Shown: positions 1 to 11,228, numbered from the stretch's first letter. The stretch is DNA of 64,000 nucleotides from Endozoicomonas elysicola (GCF_000710775.1 NZ_JOJP01000001.1:1-64000); one strand, 5' to 3'. The notes: a model not told the origin generated them from the sequence alone. Numbers and translations are program-made.

Positions 1-3000
1 ATGTTCTGGAGAGTATCGGTTTCGCCGAACTGGTCGGTGGCAGTACCTGTGGACAAATCAATGACAAGGTCTTCGCCAACTGCAGCAGCACTGTAGTCCG
101 CGGTATCACCATCGGTCTCACCGCCTTCACCACCGTTCAGAGTATCGGCACCGTCACCACCCACCAGGGTGTCATCACCGGCTTCACCCAGCAGTTCATT
201 TATATTGGCATCACCGGTCAGGCTGTCATCACCCGTGGTCCCGGTCAGGTTCTCGATGTTCTGAAGGATGTCGCTGCCACCTTCACTGTCCGTTGCTGTT
301 CCAGCGGACAGGTCGGCGGTTACACCATTGGTACCATCAATGAAGTCAACCGTATCACCACCAGGACCATGAGTTCCCCCGTCCAGAGTGTCATTACCCA
401 AACCACCAATGAGAGTATCGTCACCGCCACCACCGGTGAGCTCATTGCCAATAGTGGTACTATCAGTTCCCGTTAAAGTGTCATCCCCGCTGCCACCAAT
501 AGCATTCTCGATACTGATGAGCGAGTCATTACCACCACTTCCATCATTTCCGGTGCCATTTTTCAGGTTCACCGTAACATCAAGGGAAACACCGTCATAA
601 GTGACTGTGTCAATGTCAGCACCACCATTTATGGTATCGCTGCCAATTCCACCAGCAAGGATGTCGTTACCTGCATCCCCCTGTAGATTATCCGCCCCAG
701 CACCACCGCTCAGCGTGTCATTACCACCATCCCCCGTCAGCACATTGTCAGCACTGTTACCGGTTAATGTGTCGCCATACCCTGAAGTACCGGTGAGATT
801 TTCAATATTTCGAAGAGTATCGGTTTCAGTACCACCCGCATCCGTTGCGGTGCCATCACCTCCATCCACCAGTGTGGCAATCACACCTCGACCATAACCT
901 AAATAGGTTGCAGTATCGGTATTGGCTCCCCCATCAAGAATGTCATCACCTGCAGCACCATAAAGCAGGTCATTCCCATCTCCGCCTTCCAATGTGTTGG
1001 CATCTGCAGAACCACGGATATCATCGTTACCCCGACTACCAGTGACATTTTCAATGCCAGTCAGGGTATCTTCACCACCATCACCATCATTTGAAGCACG
1101 ACCTGCAGCCAGATCCACCGTAATCGCATTACTAGCATCACTGTAATCAGCATAATCACCAGTACCAGCGCCACCATCAAGGGTGTCGTCTCCTGCTCTG
1201 CCGGCAAGGATATCGTCGCCACCCTCCCCTCTGAGCTCGTTATCAAAAACATCACCGGTAATATCATCATTACCACTACCACCGGTAATATTTTCAATGC
1301 CATAGAGGAAGTCCCGATCCCCAAAACCATCATCACTGGCCAGCTGGCTCCCCAGGTCAACGGTTACATTGCCAGTGGCTTGAGAATATGTGACGGTATC
1401 ACTACCTTGACTGGGAGGGTTGGTGCCTGCGGACTCGGTTTCACCATAGAAAGTATCATCACCAGCACCACCACTGATGGTGTCGTCACCGGTATTACCA
1501 CTGAGAATATTGTTGTCCGCATTACCAATGAGAATATCGTTGTTACTACCACCGGTAGCGTTTTCAATGTCGATGAGTGTATCGATTCCAGAGTCGATAC
1601 CATTTGTGTTTGTCAGTGAACCATCAAGAGCGACTGTAACAACACCAGTACTGCCAGAATAATCAACCGTATCTCCCCGGGTCTCGTTACCTTCTCCTCC
1701 ATTGAGCGTGTTACTCCCGCCAAGTCCACGGAGGGTATCGTCACCAGACCCACCAAGCAGCTGGTTATCGGCACTGTTACCATAGAGAGTGTCATTACCA
1801 CTGCCTGCGGTGACGTTCTCGATACTGGTTAATGTATCACTGCCACTGAGCAGGCTGCTTGCAGTCCCTGCAGCAAGGTCTGCAGCAAGGTCTGTAGAGT
1901 CGGAACTATAAATGGCCGTATCACCATTGGTTTCGCCGGTAGTTCCGCCATTTAAAGTATCGTTACCACTTCCCCCAGTCAGCTGGTCATCTCCTGATCC
2001 ACCCAACAGTGAATCAGCACCATCTGCACCAATGAGGACATCATTACCATCATTACCGGTCAGGGTATTGTTGTCGGCATTACCCGTCAGCTGGTCTCCC
2101 GCAGAGCCACCAATAACATTCTCGATTCCGGAAATCGTGTCCTGCGTACCAAAACCATCATTGGCAACATTACCGCTGGTCAGATCGACCTGCAGTGAAA
2201 TGGATGCGGAGCTGTAATCTGCAGTATCACCATTGGTTTCATCACCTTCCCCACCAAAAAGCTGATCTGCTCCAGCACCACCAATGAGAGTGTCGTCACC
2301 ATCATCACCATACAGAGCATCAACACCACCACCACCGGACAGCTGATCATCTCCAGCATTGCCCCGTAAGACATTGCCTTCTGAACCGGTATCTGCGGCG
2401 GTAATCACATCATCACCGGAACCACCGGTTACATTCTCAATACTGGTCAGGGTATCGGTATTGTTAAACCCATCATTGGTTGCTGTGTCATTTTCAAGGT
2501 CAACAGCAATGGCTCCTGAAACTCCCGAATAATCGACGGTATCGCTTTCAGCGCCTGCTCCACCATTGATGATGTCACTGCCATCACCACCGATAAATGT
2601 GTCAGTTCCATCTCCACCCTGAAGGATGTTATTTGAAGCATTTCCTATCAGAACATCATTACCTGTAGAACCTGTTGCATGCTCAAGATTCTGAAGACTA
2701 TCTGTGCCTCCCTCACCGTCCAGCGCGGTATTGGCACCAATACCGTAAGAAGCGGTGTAGTCTGTTCCAGAAAGGTTGACCTTTACATCAGAAGTCGCGT
2801 TGCTGTAATCAACTGTATCTCCAGAGGAACCATCATTACCGCCATCAAGGGTGTCATTCCCTCCACGCCCTTCAATAACATCATCACCATCCCCACCTCT
2901 GATGACATTGTCTGCCGCGGTACCCCGAAGTTCATCATTGCCGAAACCACCGGATACATTTTCAATGGAAACCAGTGTGTCCTGACCAGTTGCTGTGATT

Positions 3001-5834
3001 ACAGGGTTAGAAGTGTCATTGAGATCAACTGTGATATCTCCGGTTTCACCGGCATAGCTCACAGTATCACTGCCCGTACCACCATCCAGGGTATTTGTAC
3101 CGCCACCACCACCGAGGACATCATCACCATCAAGGCCGAAAATCTCGTTATCGGAAGCATCCCCCAGCAGAGTATCCCCCTGGGCAGAGAGGTTTGTACC
3201 TTCCAGGTTTTCTATAGAGCTGATGGTATCGGTTCCACCAAGGCCATCATTGGAAATACGCCCATCGCTTAGATCAACACTGACCGCATTACTCAGAGCA
3301 GCAAAGCTGACGGTATCAACTCCATCACCACCCCGGAGGTCATCATTACCGGCACCTCCATCGAGAGTATCGTCACCATCTCCGCCTTCAAGGATGTCGT
3401 TTCCGGCACCACCAGACAAAGTGTCATTTTCGGTTCCGCCCTGAAGTGTATCCTGCCCCTCACCACCACTGAGCGTGTCGTTACCTCGGCCACTGATCAG
3501 AACATTATTGAGGTCGTTACCGATCAAAGTATCATTGCCATGATCAGTAGTAATATTCTCAAAACCGGTAACCGTATCTGTACCAGTAAAAAGCCCCCCT
3601 CCGTAACTTTTATTGACTGTTACTGGGCCAGAGCCATCAGGAGAAGCACTCAAGTCAACAGTAATATCATCAGGCGTATCATTTGGACCGGTAACATTCC
3701 CTACCATGTCCAACGTATCAATACCGGCTCCACCATTCAGAGTATCATTACCAAAGCCACCGTGAATGGTGTCGTTATCTGCACCACCATTAATAACATC
3801 GTCGCCCTGATTACCATTAAGCTCATCGTTACCAGCACCGCCGTTGATGGTATCAATTCCATCTCCACCAAAGATGTCGTCATCGCCACCCAGACCATTT
3901 AAGACATTAGCGCCAAGGTCTCCAAAAATCTGGTCGTCACCCTCAGTTCCGGTTGCATTTTCGATGTTACTGAGAGTGTCTACATCACCAGTACTTGTGG
4001 TAGCGCTGCCAGTGGTAAGATTGAGGATGACAAAACCACTTTCATCACTGTAATCAATTGTGTCCGTATCAGCGCCACCATCAATATCGTCGGAGCCAGT
4101 CCCACCTTTCAGGGTATCTGTTCCAGCGCCACCAGATAGTGTATCCGCATCATCGCCACCATCCAGGAGGTCATTACCATCTCCTCCATTGAGCGTATCA
4201 AGGCCAACGCCCCCTAAAAGCTGATCATCACCACTCAACCCAGTCAGTGTGTCATCACCCGTTAAGCCTGTGAGTGTATTGGCACCAGTATCGCTTGTAT
4301 CTACATATTCACTGCCGATGATAGTGTCGTCATGGGAAGTCCCTACAACATTCTCAAAATTACTGATCGTATCAGCAGTACCATAACCATCATTTGCAAC
4401 AGTACCTGCTCTGAGATCAACGGAAACTCCACTGTCAGGGCTATAAGTAGTGCCTTGATACTCAAAGCTGTACTGAATGGTGTCTGAGCCAGCCCCACCA
4501 TCAAGCTGATCGTTACCTGAACCACCGGAAACAAAGTCATCCCCTCCAGCAGCATTAACAATGTCATCACCGACACCTGCGTGGATAGTATCTCCCTGAT
4601 CTCCGGTAATAATCTGATCATCCGTAGGGCTGGTGTCGAGAACCAGTGGATTCAGTCCTGTTGAGGTCAGTACAAGTTCATCAGGGGTATCAGCATCCCT
4701 ACGAACAACTGGTATTCCATAGTCATTTGAGGTTCCATCGTTGAAAACAACTTTGAAAGAAAGGTCAACAATCTGACTGTCAGACTGTGAGGGAAAGGTA
4801 AGAACAAAATTGGTCAAACTGGGCAGTAACCAGCTGCCTTCGCCCTGATCAGCACCACCAGCTACGCTCCAGCCATCGGGTATATTTTCAACATAAATCG
4901 CTGCAATATCGGTGATATTGGCATCATTTTGAAGAACAAGTTCTTTACTGTTTAAAGAGTTACTGAAAAGTGCCGGATCATCCCCATATATCTCCAAGCC
5001 ATTGTTTTTATTAAGAGAATTATCTGGATCTTCGCCGTTTTCACCTTCACCAGCACCACCAAAATATTCGGCACCCAAGTGAATTTCCGGATCAGCCTGA
5101 GTCACAGAGGGACTATTACCACCACCACCAACAACAAGCTGTCCAGCTACTTTAGAGCCTACATTGGTAACAGAAACGGAAAACGAAATATCAATATTAG
5201 AGTCAGCAAGAGAAGGTGCGACATCCTCTTCATTTGAAGAGGCTGATGAGGTGCTTGTCGATACTTGCACCTCTTCTGCATCACCATCTCTGGGCTCAAC
5301 TTCTTCTACAGGCTTTTGCTTAAATTCTTCTTCGTTTTTCTTTATTTCTTTTGTGGACTTTGATTGTTTTTTGGAATCGCCTTCGCTGTAAGCCTGCTTT
5401 TGCTGCTCGGTTGAATCCTCTTCAGATTCTTCTGATTCTCCCTCCTCCCCTTTGAGCGTATTTACCGGAACCCCTTCAGACTCAGCAAAGTTAGCCTTTG
5501 CAATAAAATCATCACCACTAACAACGGTTCCATCAGCAAATTTAAACTCAATAGCTTTCTCTGTTGCAGTCATTACGCCTGCAAGTAGCAGCGTTACTTC
5601 AATTCCACCAGGAAAAACAAGGACAAAGTCAGGCCCTCTGACCTCCATTTGAATGTCATCTGGATTGACATCAAGCAGATACTGAGTATCACCTGAGGCA
5701 GTCTTAACTACCGATTTTGATAATGCGTCATAACTAACTTTTTCTACTTTTTTGTTATTATTTTCAGTACTTTCCTCTGAACTTCCAGCGGCTTGCGACT
5801 GCTGATCACCACTGGCGCCGTTCTCTTCGGCCAT
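1..5834 (-). CDS. Giant RTX-type calcium-binding repeat protein (N-terminal part, runs off the left edge)
   Basis: Reading the minus strand from the ATG at 5834 gives an uninterrupted frame of about 1,944 codons to the window edge, so the C-terminus is missing. There is no Sec signal peptide. Residues 1-40 are polar; about 45-120 form a beta-rich segment with [18 protein letters not shown], like the start of large type I-secreted proteins; about 125-225 is highly acidic and charged. From about residue 400 to the edge there are sixteen cassettes of roughly 95 residues. Each has several GGxGxDxLxGG nonapeptides (hemolysin-type Ca2+-binding), a strand such as DTVDYS...VTVDL, and a DTLxxIENVTG closing motif. 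The protein is probably exported by a type I system whose signal would lie in the missing C-terminus, and acts as an adhesin or surface/matrix protein. AGGGAAG lies 5 bases before the ATG. No T1SS genes are visible. An enzymatic or adhesive C-terminal domain cannot be excluded. Confidence 0.9.
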   Translation of the reverse strand, partial: MAEENGASGDQQSQAAGSSEESTENNNKKVEKVSYDALSKSVVKTASGDTQYLLDVNPDDIQMEVRGPDFVLVFPGGIEVTLLLAGVMTATEKAIEFKFADGTVVSGDDFIAKANFAESEGVPVNTLKGEEGESEESEEDSTEQQKQAYSEGDSKKQSKSTKEIKKNEEEFKQKPVEEVEPRDGDAEEVQVSTSTSSASSNEEDVAPSLADSNIDISFSVSVTNVGSKVAGQLVVGGGGNSPSVTQADPEIHLGAEYFGGAGEGENGEDPDNSLNKNNGLEIYGDDPALFSNSLNSKELVLQNDANITDIAAIYVENIPDGWSVAGGADQGEGSWLLPSLTNFVLTFPSQSDSQIVDLSFKVVFNDGTSNDYGIPVVRRDADTPDELVLTSTGLNPLVLDTSPTDDQIITGDQGDTIHAGVGDDIVNAAGGDDFVSGGSGNDQLDGGAGSDTIQYSFEYQGTTYSPDSGVSVDLRAGTVANDGYGTADTISNFENVVGTSHDDTIIGSEYVDTSDTGANTLTGLTGDDTLTGLSGDDQLLGGVGLDTLNGGDGNDLLDGGDDADTLSGGAGTDTLKGGTGSDDIDGGADTDTIDYSDESGFVILNLTTGSATTSTGDVDTLSNIENATGTEGDDQIFGDLGANVLNGLGGDDDIFGGDGIDTINGGAGNDELNGNQGDDVINGGADNDTIHGGFGNDTLNGGAGIDTLDMVGNVTGPNDTPDDITVDLSASPDGSGPVTVNKSYGGGLFTGTDTVTGFENITTDHGNDTLIGNDLNNVLISGRGNDTLSGGEGQDTLQGGTENDTLSGGAGNDILEGGDGDDTLDGGAGNDDLRGGDGVDTVSFAALSNAVSVDLSDGRISNDGLGGTDTISSIENLEGTNLSAQGDTLLGDASDNEIFGLDGDDVLGGGGGTNTLDGGTGSDTVSYAGETGDITVDLNDTSNPVITATGQDTLVSIENVSGGFGNDELRGTAADNVIRGGDGDDVIEGRGGNDTLDGGNDGSSGDTVDYSNATSDVKVNLSGTDYTASYGIGANTALDGEGGTDSLQNLEHATGSTGNDVLIGNASNNILQGGDGTDTFIGGDGSDIINGGAGAESDTVDYSGVSGAIAVDLENDTATNDGFNNTDTLTSIENVTGGSGDDVITAADTGSEGNVLRGNAGDDQLSGGGGVDALYGDDGDDTLIGGAGADQLFGGEGDETNGDTADYSSASISLQVDLTSGNVANDGFGTQDTISGIENVIGGSAGDQLTGNADNNTLTGNDGNDVLIGADGADSLLGGSGDDQLTGGSGNDTLNGGTTGETNGDTAIYSSDSTDLAADLAAGTASSLLSGSDTLTSIENVTAGSGNDTLYGNSADNQLLGGSGDDTLRGLGGSNTLNGGEGNETRGDTVDYSGSTGVVTVALDGSLTNTNGIDSGIDTLIDIENATGGSNNDILIGNADNNILSGNTGDDTISGGAGDDTFYGETESAGTNPPSQGSDTVTYSQATGNVTVDLGSQLASDDGFGDRDFLYGIENITGGSGNDDITGDVFDNELRGEGGDDILAGRAGDDTLDGGAGTGDYADYSDASNAITVDLAAGRASNDGDGGEDTLTGIENVTGSRGNDDIRGSADANTLEGGDGNDLLYGAAGDDILDGGANTDTATYLGYGRGVIATLVDGGDGTATDAGGTETDTLRNIENLTGTSGYGDTLTGNSADNVLTGDGGNDTLSGGAGADNLQGDAGNDILAGGIGSDTINGGADIDTVTYDGVSLDVTVNLKNGTGNDGSGGNDSLISIENAIGGSGDDTLTGTDSTTIGNELTGGGGDDTLIGGLGNDTLDGGTHGPGGDTVDFIDGTNGVTADLSAGTATDSEGGSDILQNIENLTGTTGDDSLTGDANINELLGEAGDDTLVGGDGADTLNGGEGGETDGDTADYSAAAVGEDLVIDLSTGTATDQFGETDTLQN

Positions 5835-6104
5835 GGCAACTTCCCTGTATATTCTTTTTCACTAATTGCAAAGAAAAGGAATAACCTATCAATATTGATT
5901 AATTATTGATCTTTTAATTATCGATAATTCCCGCCGGCACTATTAAATAGAAAAACTCCCTTTTAAACTACAGGCATCTTAATAAGGTATAGTTATTCAA
6001 GGCCATTAATTCAAAGAATAAAAATAAGTGCATTCTCCAAAACATGATTCATAATTAAAAAATATTTTTAATAATTATTATTAATAAATTAGTGTAAAAA
6101 AATC
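5835..6104. promoter_or_regulatory. AT-rich divergent intergenic region between the RTX gene and the dioxygenase gene
   Basis: This 270-base, strongly AT-rich stretch separates two divergent genes and must hold both promoters. I see no convincing -35/-10 pair that I would place to the base. The richness in A/T runs makes it a likely H-NS target, which is inference; an H-NS family gene is present in this window at 26778-27218. Confidence 0.4.
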
Positions 6105-7220
6105 ATGCCCAATCGATCTCCTTCCTGGGGGGAGCCCGCTCCCTGGTTTCATGCTCACACGGTTTACAATCCTCGTTTTGCCTTTTCAAGTGTTGCGGGA
6201 CGCTTTGTTGGACTAGTTTTTCTGGGTAACTGTTCAGCACCGCCGACTATAAAATTCCAAGAAGCAATTAAAAATTCAAAATTAATTACTAATGATAATA
6301 AAAGTGTCCGCTTTGCTGTTTCACTGAACGACAAAGATCTTAATAATTCGCTCACACTATCCGCATTTCCGAAACAGCGCATATTTCACGATAAAGATGG
6401 CAGTATTTCCAGAGAATACGGAGCACTGGGTTATGATCATGCCTCACAGAAAGAAACCTTCTCCCCATACTGGCTAATCCTCGACCCAACCTTACGCGTT
6501 TATGCTAAAGGCGGCATTGACCAACCTGAAGCGTTTATCAAAGTCATGCAGAGCTTACCTGAGCCTGCACGCCATGTTTCTCCAAGTATCGACCTCTGGG
6601 CTCCAGTGCTACTGGTACCACGAGTACTGGAAACCGAACTCTGCGAGACCCTTATCCACTATTACCAGGAAGGACAGGCAGAACCCTCAGGTTTTATGCG
6701 TACGGTAGATGGGAAAACGCTTGAACTCAGAGATAATAAGGTTAAACGTCGTACCGATGTTAATATTGATGATGAAACGCTACAAATTGCACTACGACAA
6801 AGAATTAAGTCCCGGCTGGTTCCAGAAATTGCCAGAGCTTTCCAGTTTCAGGCTACACGCATAGAACGCTATATTGTGGCCTGCTATGACGAAAACAATG
6901 CGGGCTTCTTCAAGGAGCACAGAGACAACACGACTAAAGGCACTGCTCACCGCCGATTTGCAATAAGCATTAACTTGAACAGTGACGATTACGATGGTGG
7001 GGAGCTCTGGTTTCCCGAGTATGGAATTCGAAAATATAAACCACCCACGGGTGGTGCAATTGTTTTTTCCTGCTCATTGATGCATGCAGCAACCCCTGTG
7101 ACCAGAGGAACGCGCTATGTGACTCTTCCTTTTCTCTATGATGATGCGGCAGCAAAAATACGGGAAGCCAATAACCGTTTTCTAGGGGATGGTGTCGAGC
7201 CTTACCAGTGTGATGAGTAA
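6105..7220 (+). CDS. Peroxiredoxin-like domain fused to a 2-oxoglutarate/Fe(II) dioxygenase (prolyl-4-hydroxylase type)
   Basis: The 371-residue protein has two parts. Residues about 8-150 resemble an AhpC/TSA peroxiredoxin fold (APWF near the start, FVGLVFLGNC with Cys43 where a peroxidatic Cys might lie, then IFHDKDG, YGAL and YWLILDP). Residues about 170-347 match the P4Hc 2OG-Fe(II) oxygenase fold: the iron triad would be His272 and Asp274 (EHRDN) with His327 (LMHAATP), and Arg337 could bind 2-oxoglutarate. Such enzymes hydroxylate protein side chains or small molecules using O2. It stands alone, divergent from the giant RTX gene, and is closed by a terminator at 7280-7317. The start lacks a clear ribosome-binding site, but the APWF motif begins only a few residues later. 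Whether Cys43 is catalytic is uncertain; the substrate is unknown. Confidence 0.8.
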   Translation: MPNRSPSWGEPAPWFHAHTVYNPRFAFSSVAGRFVGLVFLGNCSAPPTIKFQEAIKNSKLITNDNKSVRFAVSLNDKDLNNSLTLSAFPKQRIFHDKDGSISREYGALGYDHASQKETFSPYWLILDPTLRVYAKGGIDQPEAFIKVMQSLPEPARHVSPSIDLWAPVLLVPRVLETELCETLIHYYQEGQAEPSGFMRTVDGKTLELRDNKVKRRTDVNIDDETLQIALRQRIKSRLVPEIARAFQFQATRIERYIVACYDENNAGFFKEHRDNTTKGTAHRRFAISINLNSDDYDGGELWFPEYGIRKYKPPTGGAIVFSCSLMHAATPVTRGTRYVTLPFLYDDAAAKIREANNRFLGDGVEPYQCDE

Positions 7221-7279
7221 AACTATTTGTGTTGCTCATATCTATACGACATAAGAAGACTGAATAGCTAACTCCCAGA

Positions 7280-7317
7280 CACAAAAAAGCCCCAGACAAT
7301 GCTGAGGCTTTTTTGTG
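7280..7317. terminator. Bidirectional rho-independent terminator
   Basis: An inverted repeat AAAAAAGCC...GGCTTTTTT with inner CAG/CTG arms forms a GC-containing stem flanked by A and T runs on both sides. It sits between the dioxygenase gene (plus) and tRNA-Thr (minus) and can end transcripts from both. Confidence 0.75.
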
Positions 7318-7340
7318 CCTGATTTCTCAGGACTTTCGTA

Positions 7341-7416
<76 letters not shown>

Positions 7417-7510
7417 AAGGAACGTGGTGAATAATATTTATGCTGGATGTGTTTGTCAACTTCCATATGCAGCCTAATCCTTATTTTATGTCAGGTACTC
7501 TCGAAACCCG

Positions 7511-9169
7511 CTATTCTGACCTGCTATTACGCACACATAATCCAAATGACCACCAACGACTTTCGCAGTCGTAAACCAGCCTGCCTCGCTCCCCGTGCTG
7601 CATATCCAGCAGTTTCAAGGCATATTCCGGAGGCATACCTGGAGCAGCTTTGGCCTGTAGTTTCTCTAAAGGTACCGGGTAATCTGCCCAGTCCAGAGGC
7701 GCACGCCAACCTGGAGGGGGCACCAGCTGGGAGCGACGCCCATTGACAGGATAAAGCGACTGCCACTGGCGCATCTGACTGGAAAGTTCAGCTACTATCT
7801 CAGGATGCTGATCTGCCAGATTATTGTATTCATAGGGGTCTTCAGAGATTTTGAACAGATGATTTATGACGGTCGTTGTGATCTGCTCCTGATCAACCAC
7901 CTGAACCAGCTTCCATTCATCATTAAAGAGGGTCAGGTTGAAGTGACCGTATATCGGCGTCTCAGAAGCGAAAAATACATACTCATCCCTGGGAGCTTCT
8001 TCACCTTCGATAATGGATGGCCATAAGCTGCGGCCATCCAGCGCTCTTGTATTTCCGGTTTTAATCCCGGCAGCTTCAGCCAATGTTGGAAAAACATCCA
8101 TTATCGTCATGATCTGATCCATCTTCTTTCCGGATGGAATCTTTTCTGGCCAGCGAATCACTGAAACAACACGAATACCACCTTCAAATGCATCCCCCTT
8201 ACCACCCCGCAGAGGCGCATTATTGGCACCACCAACACTATAAGCGGCTCCCCCATTATCGCTGAAAAACATCACAATGGTGTTATCAGCAATGTCCTCG
8301 TCTTCAAGGCTCTTCAGTACTTTTCCTATAGCCTGATCCATTCCGTCAACAACAGCGGCATACATGGGTCGAGCACTGGGCTGAAGCAGCAGCTTTGAGA
8401 TCGTCCGGGTATTATCGGTATCCGGACTTCGTGCTGGCGGTAGATCGGTATTGATGTCTTTGTATTTGTCCTGCAGTGCTTGCGGTGCACTCAATGGGGT
8501 ATGAGGAGCAATAAATGGCATATAAACAAAGAAAGGCTTCTCCTTATCTCTTTCTTTAATGTAGCGCGACACCTCATCCGCCAGAAGGAAAGTCTCATAG
8601 TTCTCCTCACCAAGGGCATCATCTGGAATGGACTGACCATTAACCTGAAAGTCTCGCCCATTTTGACTCGCAAACGGTGGATAGTAGCCAACCTCACTGT
8701 GCAGGTGGCCATAGAAGTGCTCGAACCCCCGATCATTGGGATGGTAACTCTGCTGAGCATGACCAAGATGCCACTTGCCAACCATTGCCGTTTGATAACC
8801 GGCATTCAGAAAACTCTCCGGGAGAAAATGCTCATCAGGATGAATGCCTGCCGTATCCCAGGGCATGAAGACCCCGTAAGCCACACCCAAACGCATGGGG
8901 TTTCGGCCAGTCATCAGCGCGGCACGAGTTGGCGAACAGATAGGTGTCGTATAAAAACGACTTAACTCCATACCTTCTTCAGCCAGGCTATCCAGCGAGG
9001 GCGTATCAATGTCACCACCATGAAAGCCAACATCTGCCCAGCCAAGATCATCCGCCACCATAACGATGACATTGGGTCTTTCATCGGCGATGGATGATAA
9101 TGAGAGCAGTGATGACATAAGCAATGGAAGCCATCTGTTGGCATGATTCTTTGATGTTTTTCTTTTCAT
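7511..9169 (-). CDS. Exported type I sulfatase (arylsulfatase family)
   Basis: A 552-residue sulfatase. Residues 1-28 look like a Sec signal peptide (positive N-terminus, LPLLMSSLLSLSS core), so it acts in the periplasm or outside. The active-site signature CSPTR at residues 78-82 has the Cys that is matured to formylglycine, and Asp40-Asp41 in VADDLGW are typical calcium ligands; GKWHLGH around residue 132 is another family hallmark. It would hydrolyse a sulfate ester. It is the last gene of an operon: only one base separates its ATG from the stop of the upstream flavoprotein gene, and a VOC gene precedes that. The neighbours suggest a sulfated cyclic alcohol or steroid-like substrate, but that is inference. 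Maturation needs an anaerobic (anSME) or FGE-type factor, none of which is in this window. Confidence 0.92.
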   Translation of the reverse strand: MKRKTSKNHANRWLPLLMSSLLSLSSIADERPNVIVMVADDLGWADVGFHGGDIDTPSLDSLAEEGMELSRFYTTPICSPTRAALMTGRNPMRLGVAYGVFMPWDTAGIHPDEHFLPESFLNAGYQTAMVGKWHLGHAQQSYHPNDRGFEHFYGHLHSEVGYYPPFASQNGRDFQVNGQSIPDDALGEENYETFLLADEVSRYIKERDKEKPFFVYMPFIAPHTPLSAPQALQDKYKDINTDLPPARSPDTDNTRTISKLLLQPSARPMYAAVVDGMDQAIGKVLKSLEDEDIADNTIVMFFSDNGGAAYSVGGANNAPLRGGKGDAFEGGIRVVSVIRWPEKIPSGKKMDQIMTIMDVFPTLAEAAGIKTGNTRALDGRSLWPSIIEGEEAPRDEYVFFASETPIYGHFNLTLFNDEWKLVQVVDQEQITTTVINHLFKISEDPYEYNNLADQHPEIVAELSSQMRQWQSLYPVNGRRSQLVPPPGWRAPLDWADYPVPLEKLQAKAAPGMPPEYALKLLDMQHGERGRLVYDCESRWWSFGLCVRNSRSE

Positions 9170-9170
9170 A

Positions 9171-10685
9171 TCAGACTTCCGCTGCCGTTTTTATAGCAAC
9201 TTTCTTATGCTTTTCTTGTTTATTCTTTTCTGACAAAGCAGCACCGTGCTTCCCGGCTCTTCGGCCAAAGAAGCTTGCCTCACCGAGGCAGGTACCACTT
9301 GAGTAACCCGCACCATCCTGAGCAATATTTGAGGCACAGGCTCCTGCCGCATAAAGCCCGGGAACAGGCTGGCTATTTTCATCCAGCACCTGACCATCAA
9401 TAGAAACCTTTAAGCCCCCAAGGGTAAAGCCTACATAGATGGACTGATTGAAACTGCACTGAATGGCAGCAAAAGGAGGCTCAACAATGGGCTGAAGCCA
9501 GTCTGAGTGTTTGTGAAACTCAGGATCTTCACCCTGTTTCGCAAAGTCATTATAACTGGTCAGGGTTTTCTGCAGTTCCCCTCTGGGGAGTTTGAGATCT
9601 TGCTCCATCTCTTCGACCGTTTCCCAAGCATCGACTAGCTCCTGCATACCAAACAATGGTCGGCCAAAAATAGCATTATCACAAATCAGCCAGGCCTTTC
9701 CCTCTGCCTGCTTTAAACAGGCATCTGTCGTACGTGAGTGATAGCAATCTTCATTGATGAATCGATTGCCATGCTTATTGACGAGAATACCTTTGATTAA
9801 ACTTTCCGGAGGATAAAAGGGAGAAGTAATCAGAGCTCCATCCATATGGGCAGTAACACCGCCTACCGATACTCCTAACTGGATACCCGTACCATCATCA
9901 TTAGGGTTACCCTGTTTCATTACCCCTTCTTCAGCCAGCCGGGGACAATGCTCTCTGAGCATTTCAGAGCTCATGGTAAATCCGCCGGCAGCAAGAATGA
10001 CCGCCTTATTCGCTCTGACGAAGTAAGACTGTCCAAATTGAGAATAGTGGACGCCGACCACTCGACCGCTAAGGTTGATAACAAGCTGCTTCACTGCTGC
10101 ATTATATTGAAAGCGCACACCTGACTTTTCAGCGGTCTCAAGCAGCTTTTTCATGGCAAGGTTGCCACCACCACTCCCTTCTATAGCCACCTTATGACCA
10201 CGAGGTGCCGGCCTGGCCTTTTCACTGACAGGCCAGGCTTTTTCATTGCCCGACCATATCAGGCACTCATCCGTCGGCTGCTCAACATGCTTCTGTTGAT
10301 AGAAACCATCATTAAAGGGGACGCCCTGCTTCTCCAGCCAGGTAAAGTGATCAACGCTTTGTTCACAATAGAGTCGGATTTTCTCAACATCCGGATCTGG
10401 TGTATTGGCCATAAGATAATTGAACATATCTTCAATACTGTCTTCTATATCATTAGCTAACTGTGGTCGCGTACCTCCACCAAGATAGAAATGACCAGCT
10501 GCGATTGTCGTTGTGCCATTTATACCGCTCCCCTTCTCCAGCACCAGCACACTGGCGCCGGACTCACAACCACCCAATGCTGTAGAAGCCCCTGCTATAC
10601 CAAAACCAACAATGACAAGGTCAGCACTATCCTGCCATTCAGAAACCTCTGGCTCTCGAATAGGAGAAAACTCTTTACCATCCAT
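9171..10685 (-). CDS. FAD-dependent dehydrogenase of the fumarate reductase / 3-ketosteroid Δ1-dehydrogenase family
   Basis: The 504-residue protein has an N-terminal FAD-binding motif (DLVIVGFGIAGA at residues 22-33, acidic residue Glu50 at the end of strand 2) and the C-terminal GLYAAGACAS...GYSSGTCLGEA segment in which the flavin is closed over. Between them lies a substrate cap domain. The family includes succinate/fumarate flavoproteins, KstD and related enzymes that introduce or reduce a C=C bond next to a carbonyl. There is no signal peptide or heme motif, so it is a cytoplasmic single-subunit enzyme. It lies 9 bases after the VOC gene and 1 base before the sulfatase ATG, so the three are cotranscribed. 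Its true substrate is not evident from the sequence; the KstD-like assignment is moderately sure. Confidence 0.82.
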   Translation of the reverse strand: MDGKEFSPIREPEVSEWQDSADLVIVGFGIAGASTALGGCESGASVLVLEKGSGINGTTTIAAGHFYLGGGTRPQLANDIEDSIEDMFNYLMANTPDPDVEKIRLYCEQSVDHFTWLEKQGVPFNDGFYQQKHVEQPTDECLIWSGNEKAWPVSEKARPAPRGHKVAIEGSGGGNLAMKKLLETAEKSGVRFQYNAAVKQLVINLSGRVVGVHYSQFGQSYFVRANKAVILAAGGFTMSSEMLREHCPRLAEEGVMKQGNPNDDGTGIQLGVSVGGVTAHMDGALITSPFYPPESLIKGILVNKHGNRFINEDCYHSRTTDACLKQAEGKAWLICDNAIFGRPLFGMQELVDAWETVEEMEQDLKLPRGELQKTLTSYNDFAKQGEDPEFHKHSDWLQPIVEPPFAAIQCSFNQSIYVGFTLGGLKVSIDGQVLDENSQPVPGLYAAGACASNIAQDGAGYSSGTCLGEASFFGRRAGKHGAALSEKNKQEKHKKVAIKTAAEV

Positions 10686-10694
10686 GTCTATTCC

Positions 10695-11228
10695 TTATAG
10701 CGAGATGAGTCGATATGGGTTGCTACCATCCCAACTTGCAGCCTCTCTGGCACAAAACTCATAGCCAGAAACAAAACTGTCATTAACCTCCATCAGTTCA
10801 ATAACCGTATTACCCAGCCAGGGAGCATTCAGATAGTAAAATCGTTGCAGTGGTGTCTTGCATAAGCCGACTTCAACAAGCCCTGCATTTCTGGCCTTTT
10901 CCAAAGCCAGTTCTATATCAGGCGCAAAAAAAGCAATTTGGTGAAAAACCTGTTTCTCATCGGAATGAAGAAAAAAGTCACTATAGGGAGAGGGTACGTT
11001 ATTAGTTTGCTGAATAAGCTCTATCTGCACACCATTCTGGAAAGCAAGCCCAACATCCATTCGAACTTCATAGGCCTTTCCATTGACTTCAGTTTCAAGA
11101 GGAACATTGCGATAGCCCCACCAAGGCCCGACACCCATCACGTCATGCCACTGACTCATGGCATGGTCGAGATCCTTCACCAAAAAGCCCCACTGTCGTA
11201 CTGGGCCAAACAGATTTTCTGCAATCAT
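10695..11228 (-). CDS. VOC/glyoxalase-superfamily protein (methylmalonyl-CoA epimerase-like)
   Basis: The 177 residues show two VOC modules: FGPVRQWGFLVKDLDHAMSQW at the N-terminus and VFHQIAFFAPDIELALEKARNAG in the second half, with a closing NTVIELMEV strand containing the usual metal-ligand Glu. The position that normally carries the first metal His (as in HVGI) is occupied by Gln/Trp here, so metal binding may be altered. VOC proteins of this kind appear in catabolic clusters as isomerases, epimerases or ring-opening enzymes. It is the first gene of the VOC-flavoprotein-sulfatase operon and is divergent from a TetR regulator, with a shared 145-base control region. The specific reaction is unknown. 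Confidence 0.75.
   Translation of the reverse strand: MIAENLFGPVRQWGFLVKDLDHAMSQWHDVMGVGPWWGYRNVPLETEVNGKAYEVRMDVGLAFQNGVQIELIQQTNNVPSPYSDFFLHSDEKQVFHQIAFFAPDIELALEKARNAGLVEVGLCKTPLQRFYYLNAPWLGNTVIELMEVNDSFVSGYEFCAREAASWDGSNPYRLISL

Noticed and set aside
1380-1619. Possible repeat-in-toxin regulators or small genes within the RTX region on both strands
   Set aside because: All lie in antisense to the continuous RTX frame, without independent support.
388-4053. Many open frames on the plus strand, rich in Ser, Pro, Thr and Val, over the RTX gene
   Set aside because: They are mirror images of the repetitive minus-strand coding sequence, have no ribosome-binding sites and give low-complexity products.
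1-4640. Periodic short repeats on the plus strand that might be a CRISPR array or a tandem DNA repeat
   Set aside because: The period is irregular (about 285 bases) and the pattern is explained by the minus-strand nonapeptide coding repeats; there are no fixed-length spacers.
7527-7766. A minus-strand frame inside the 3' part of the sulfatase gene
   Set aside because: It is a shifted-frame shadow of the sulfatase coding sequence.
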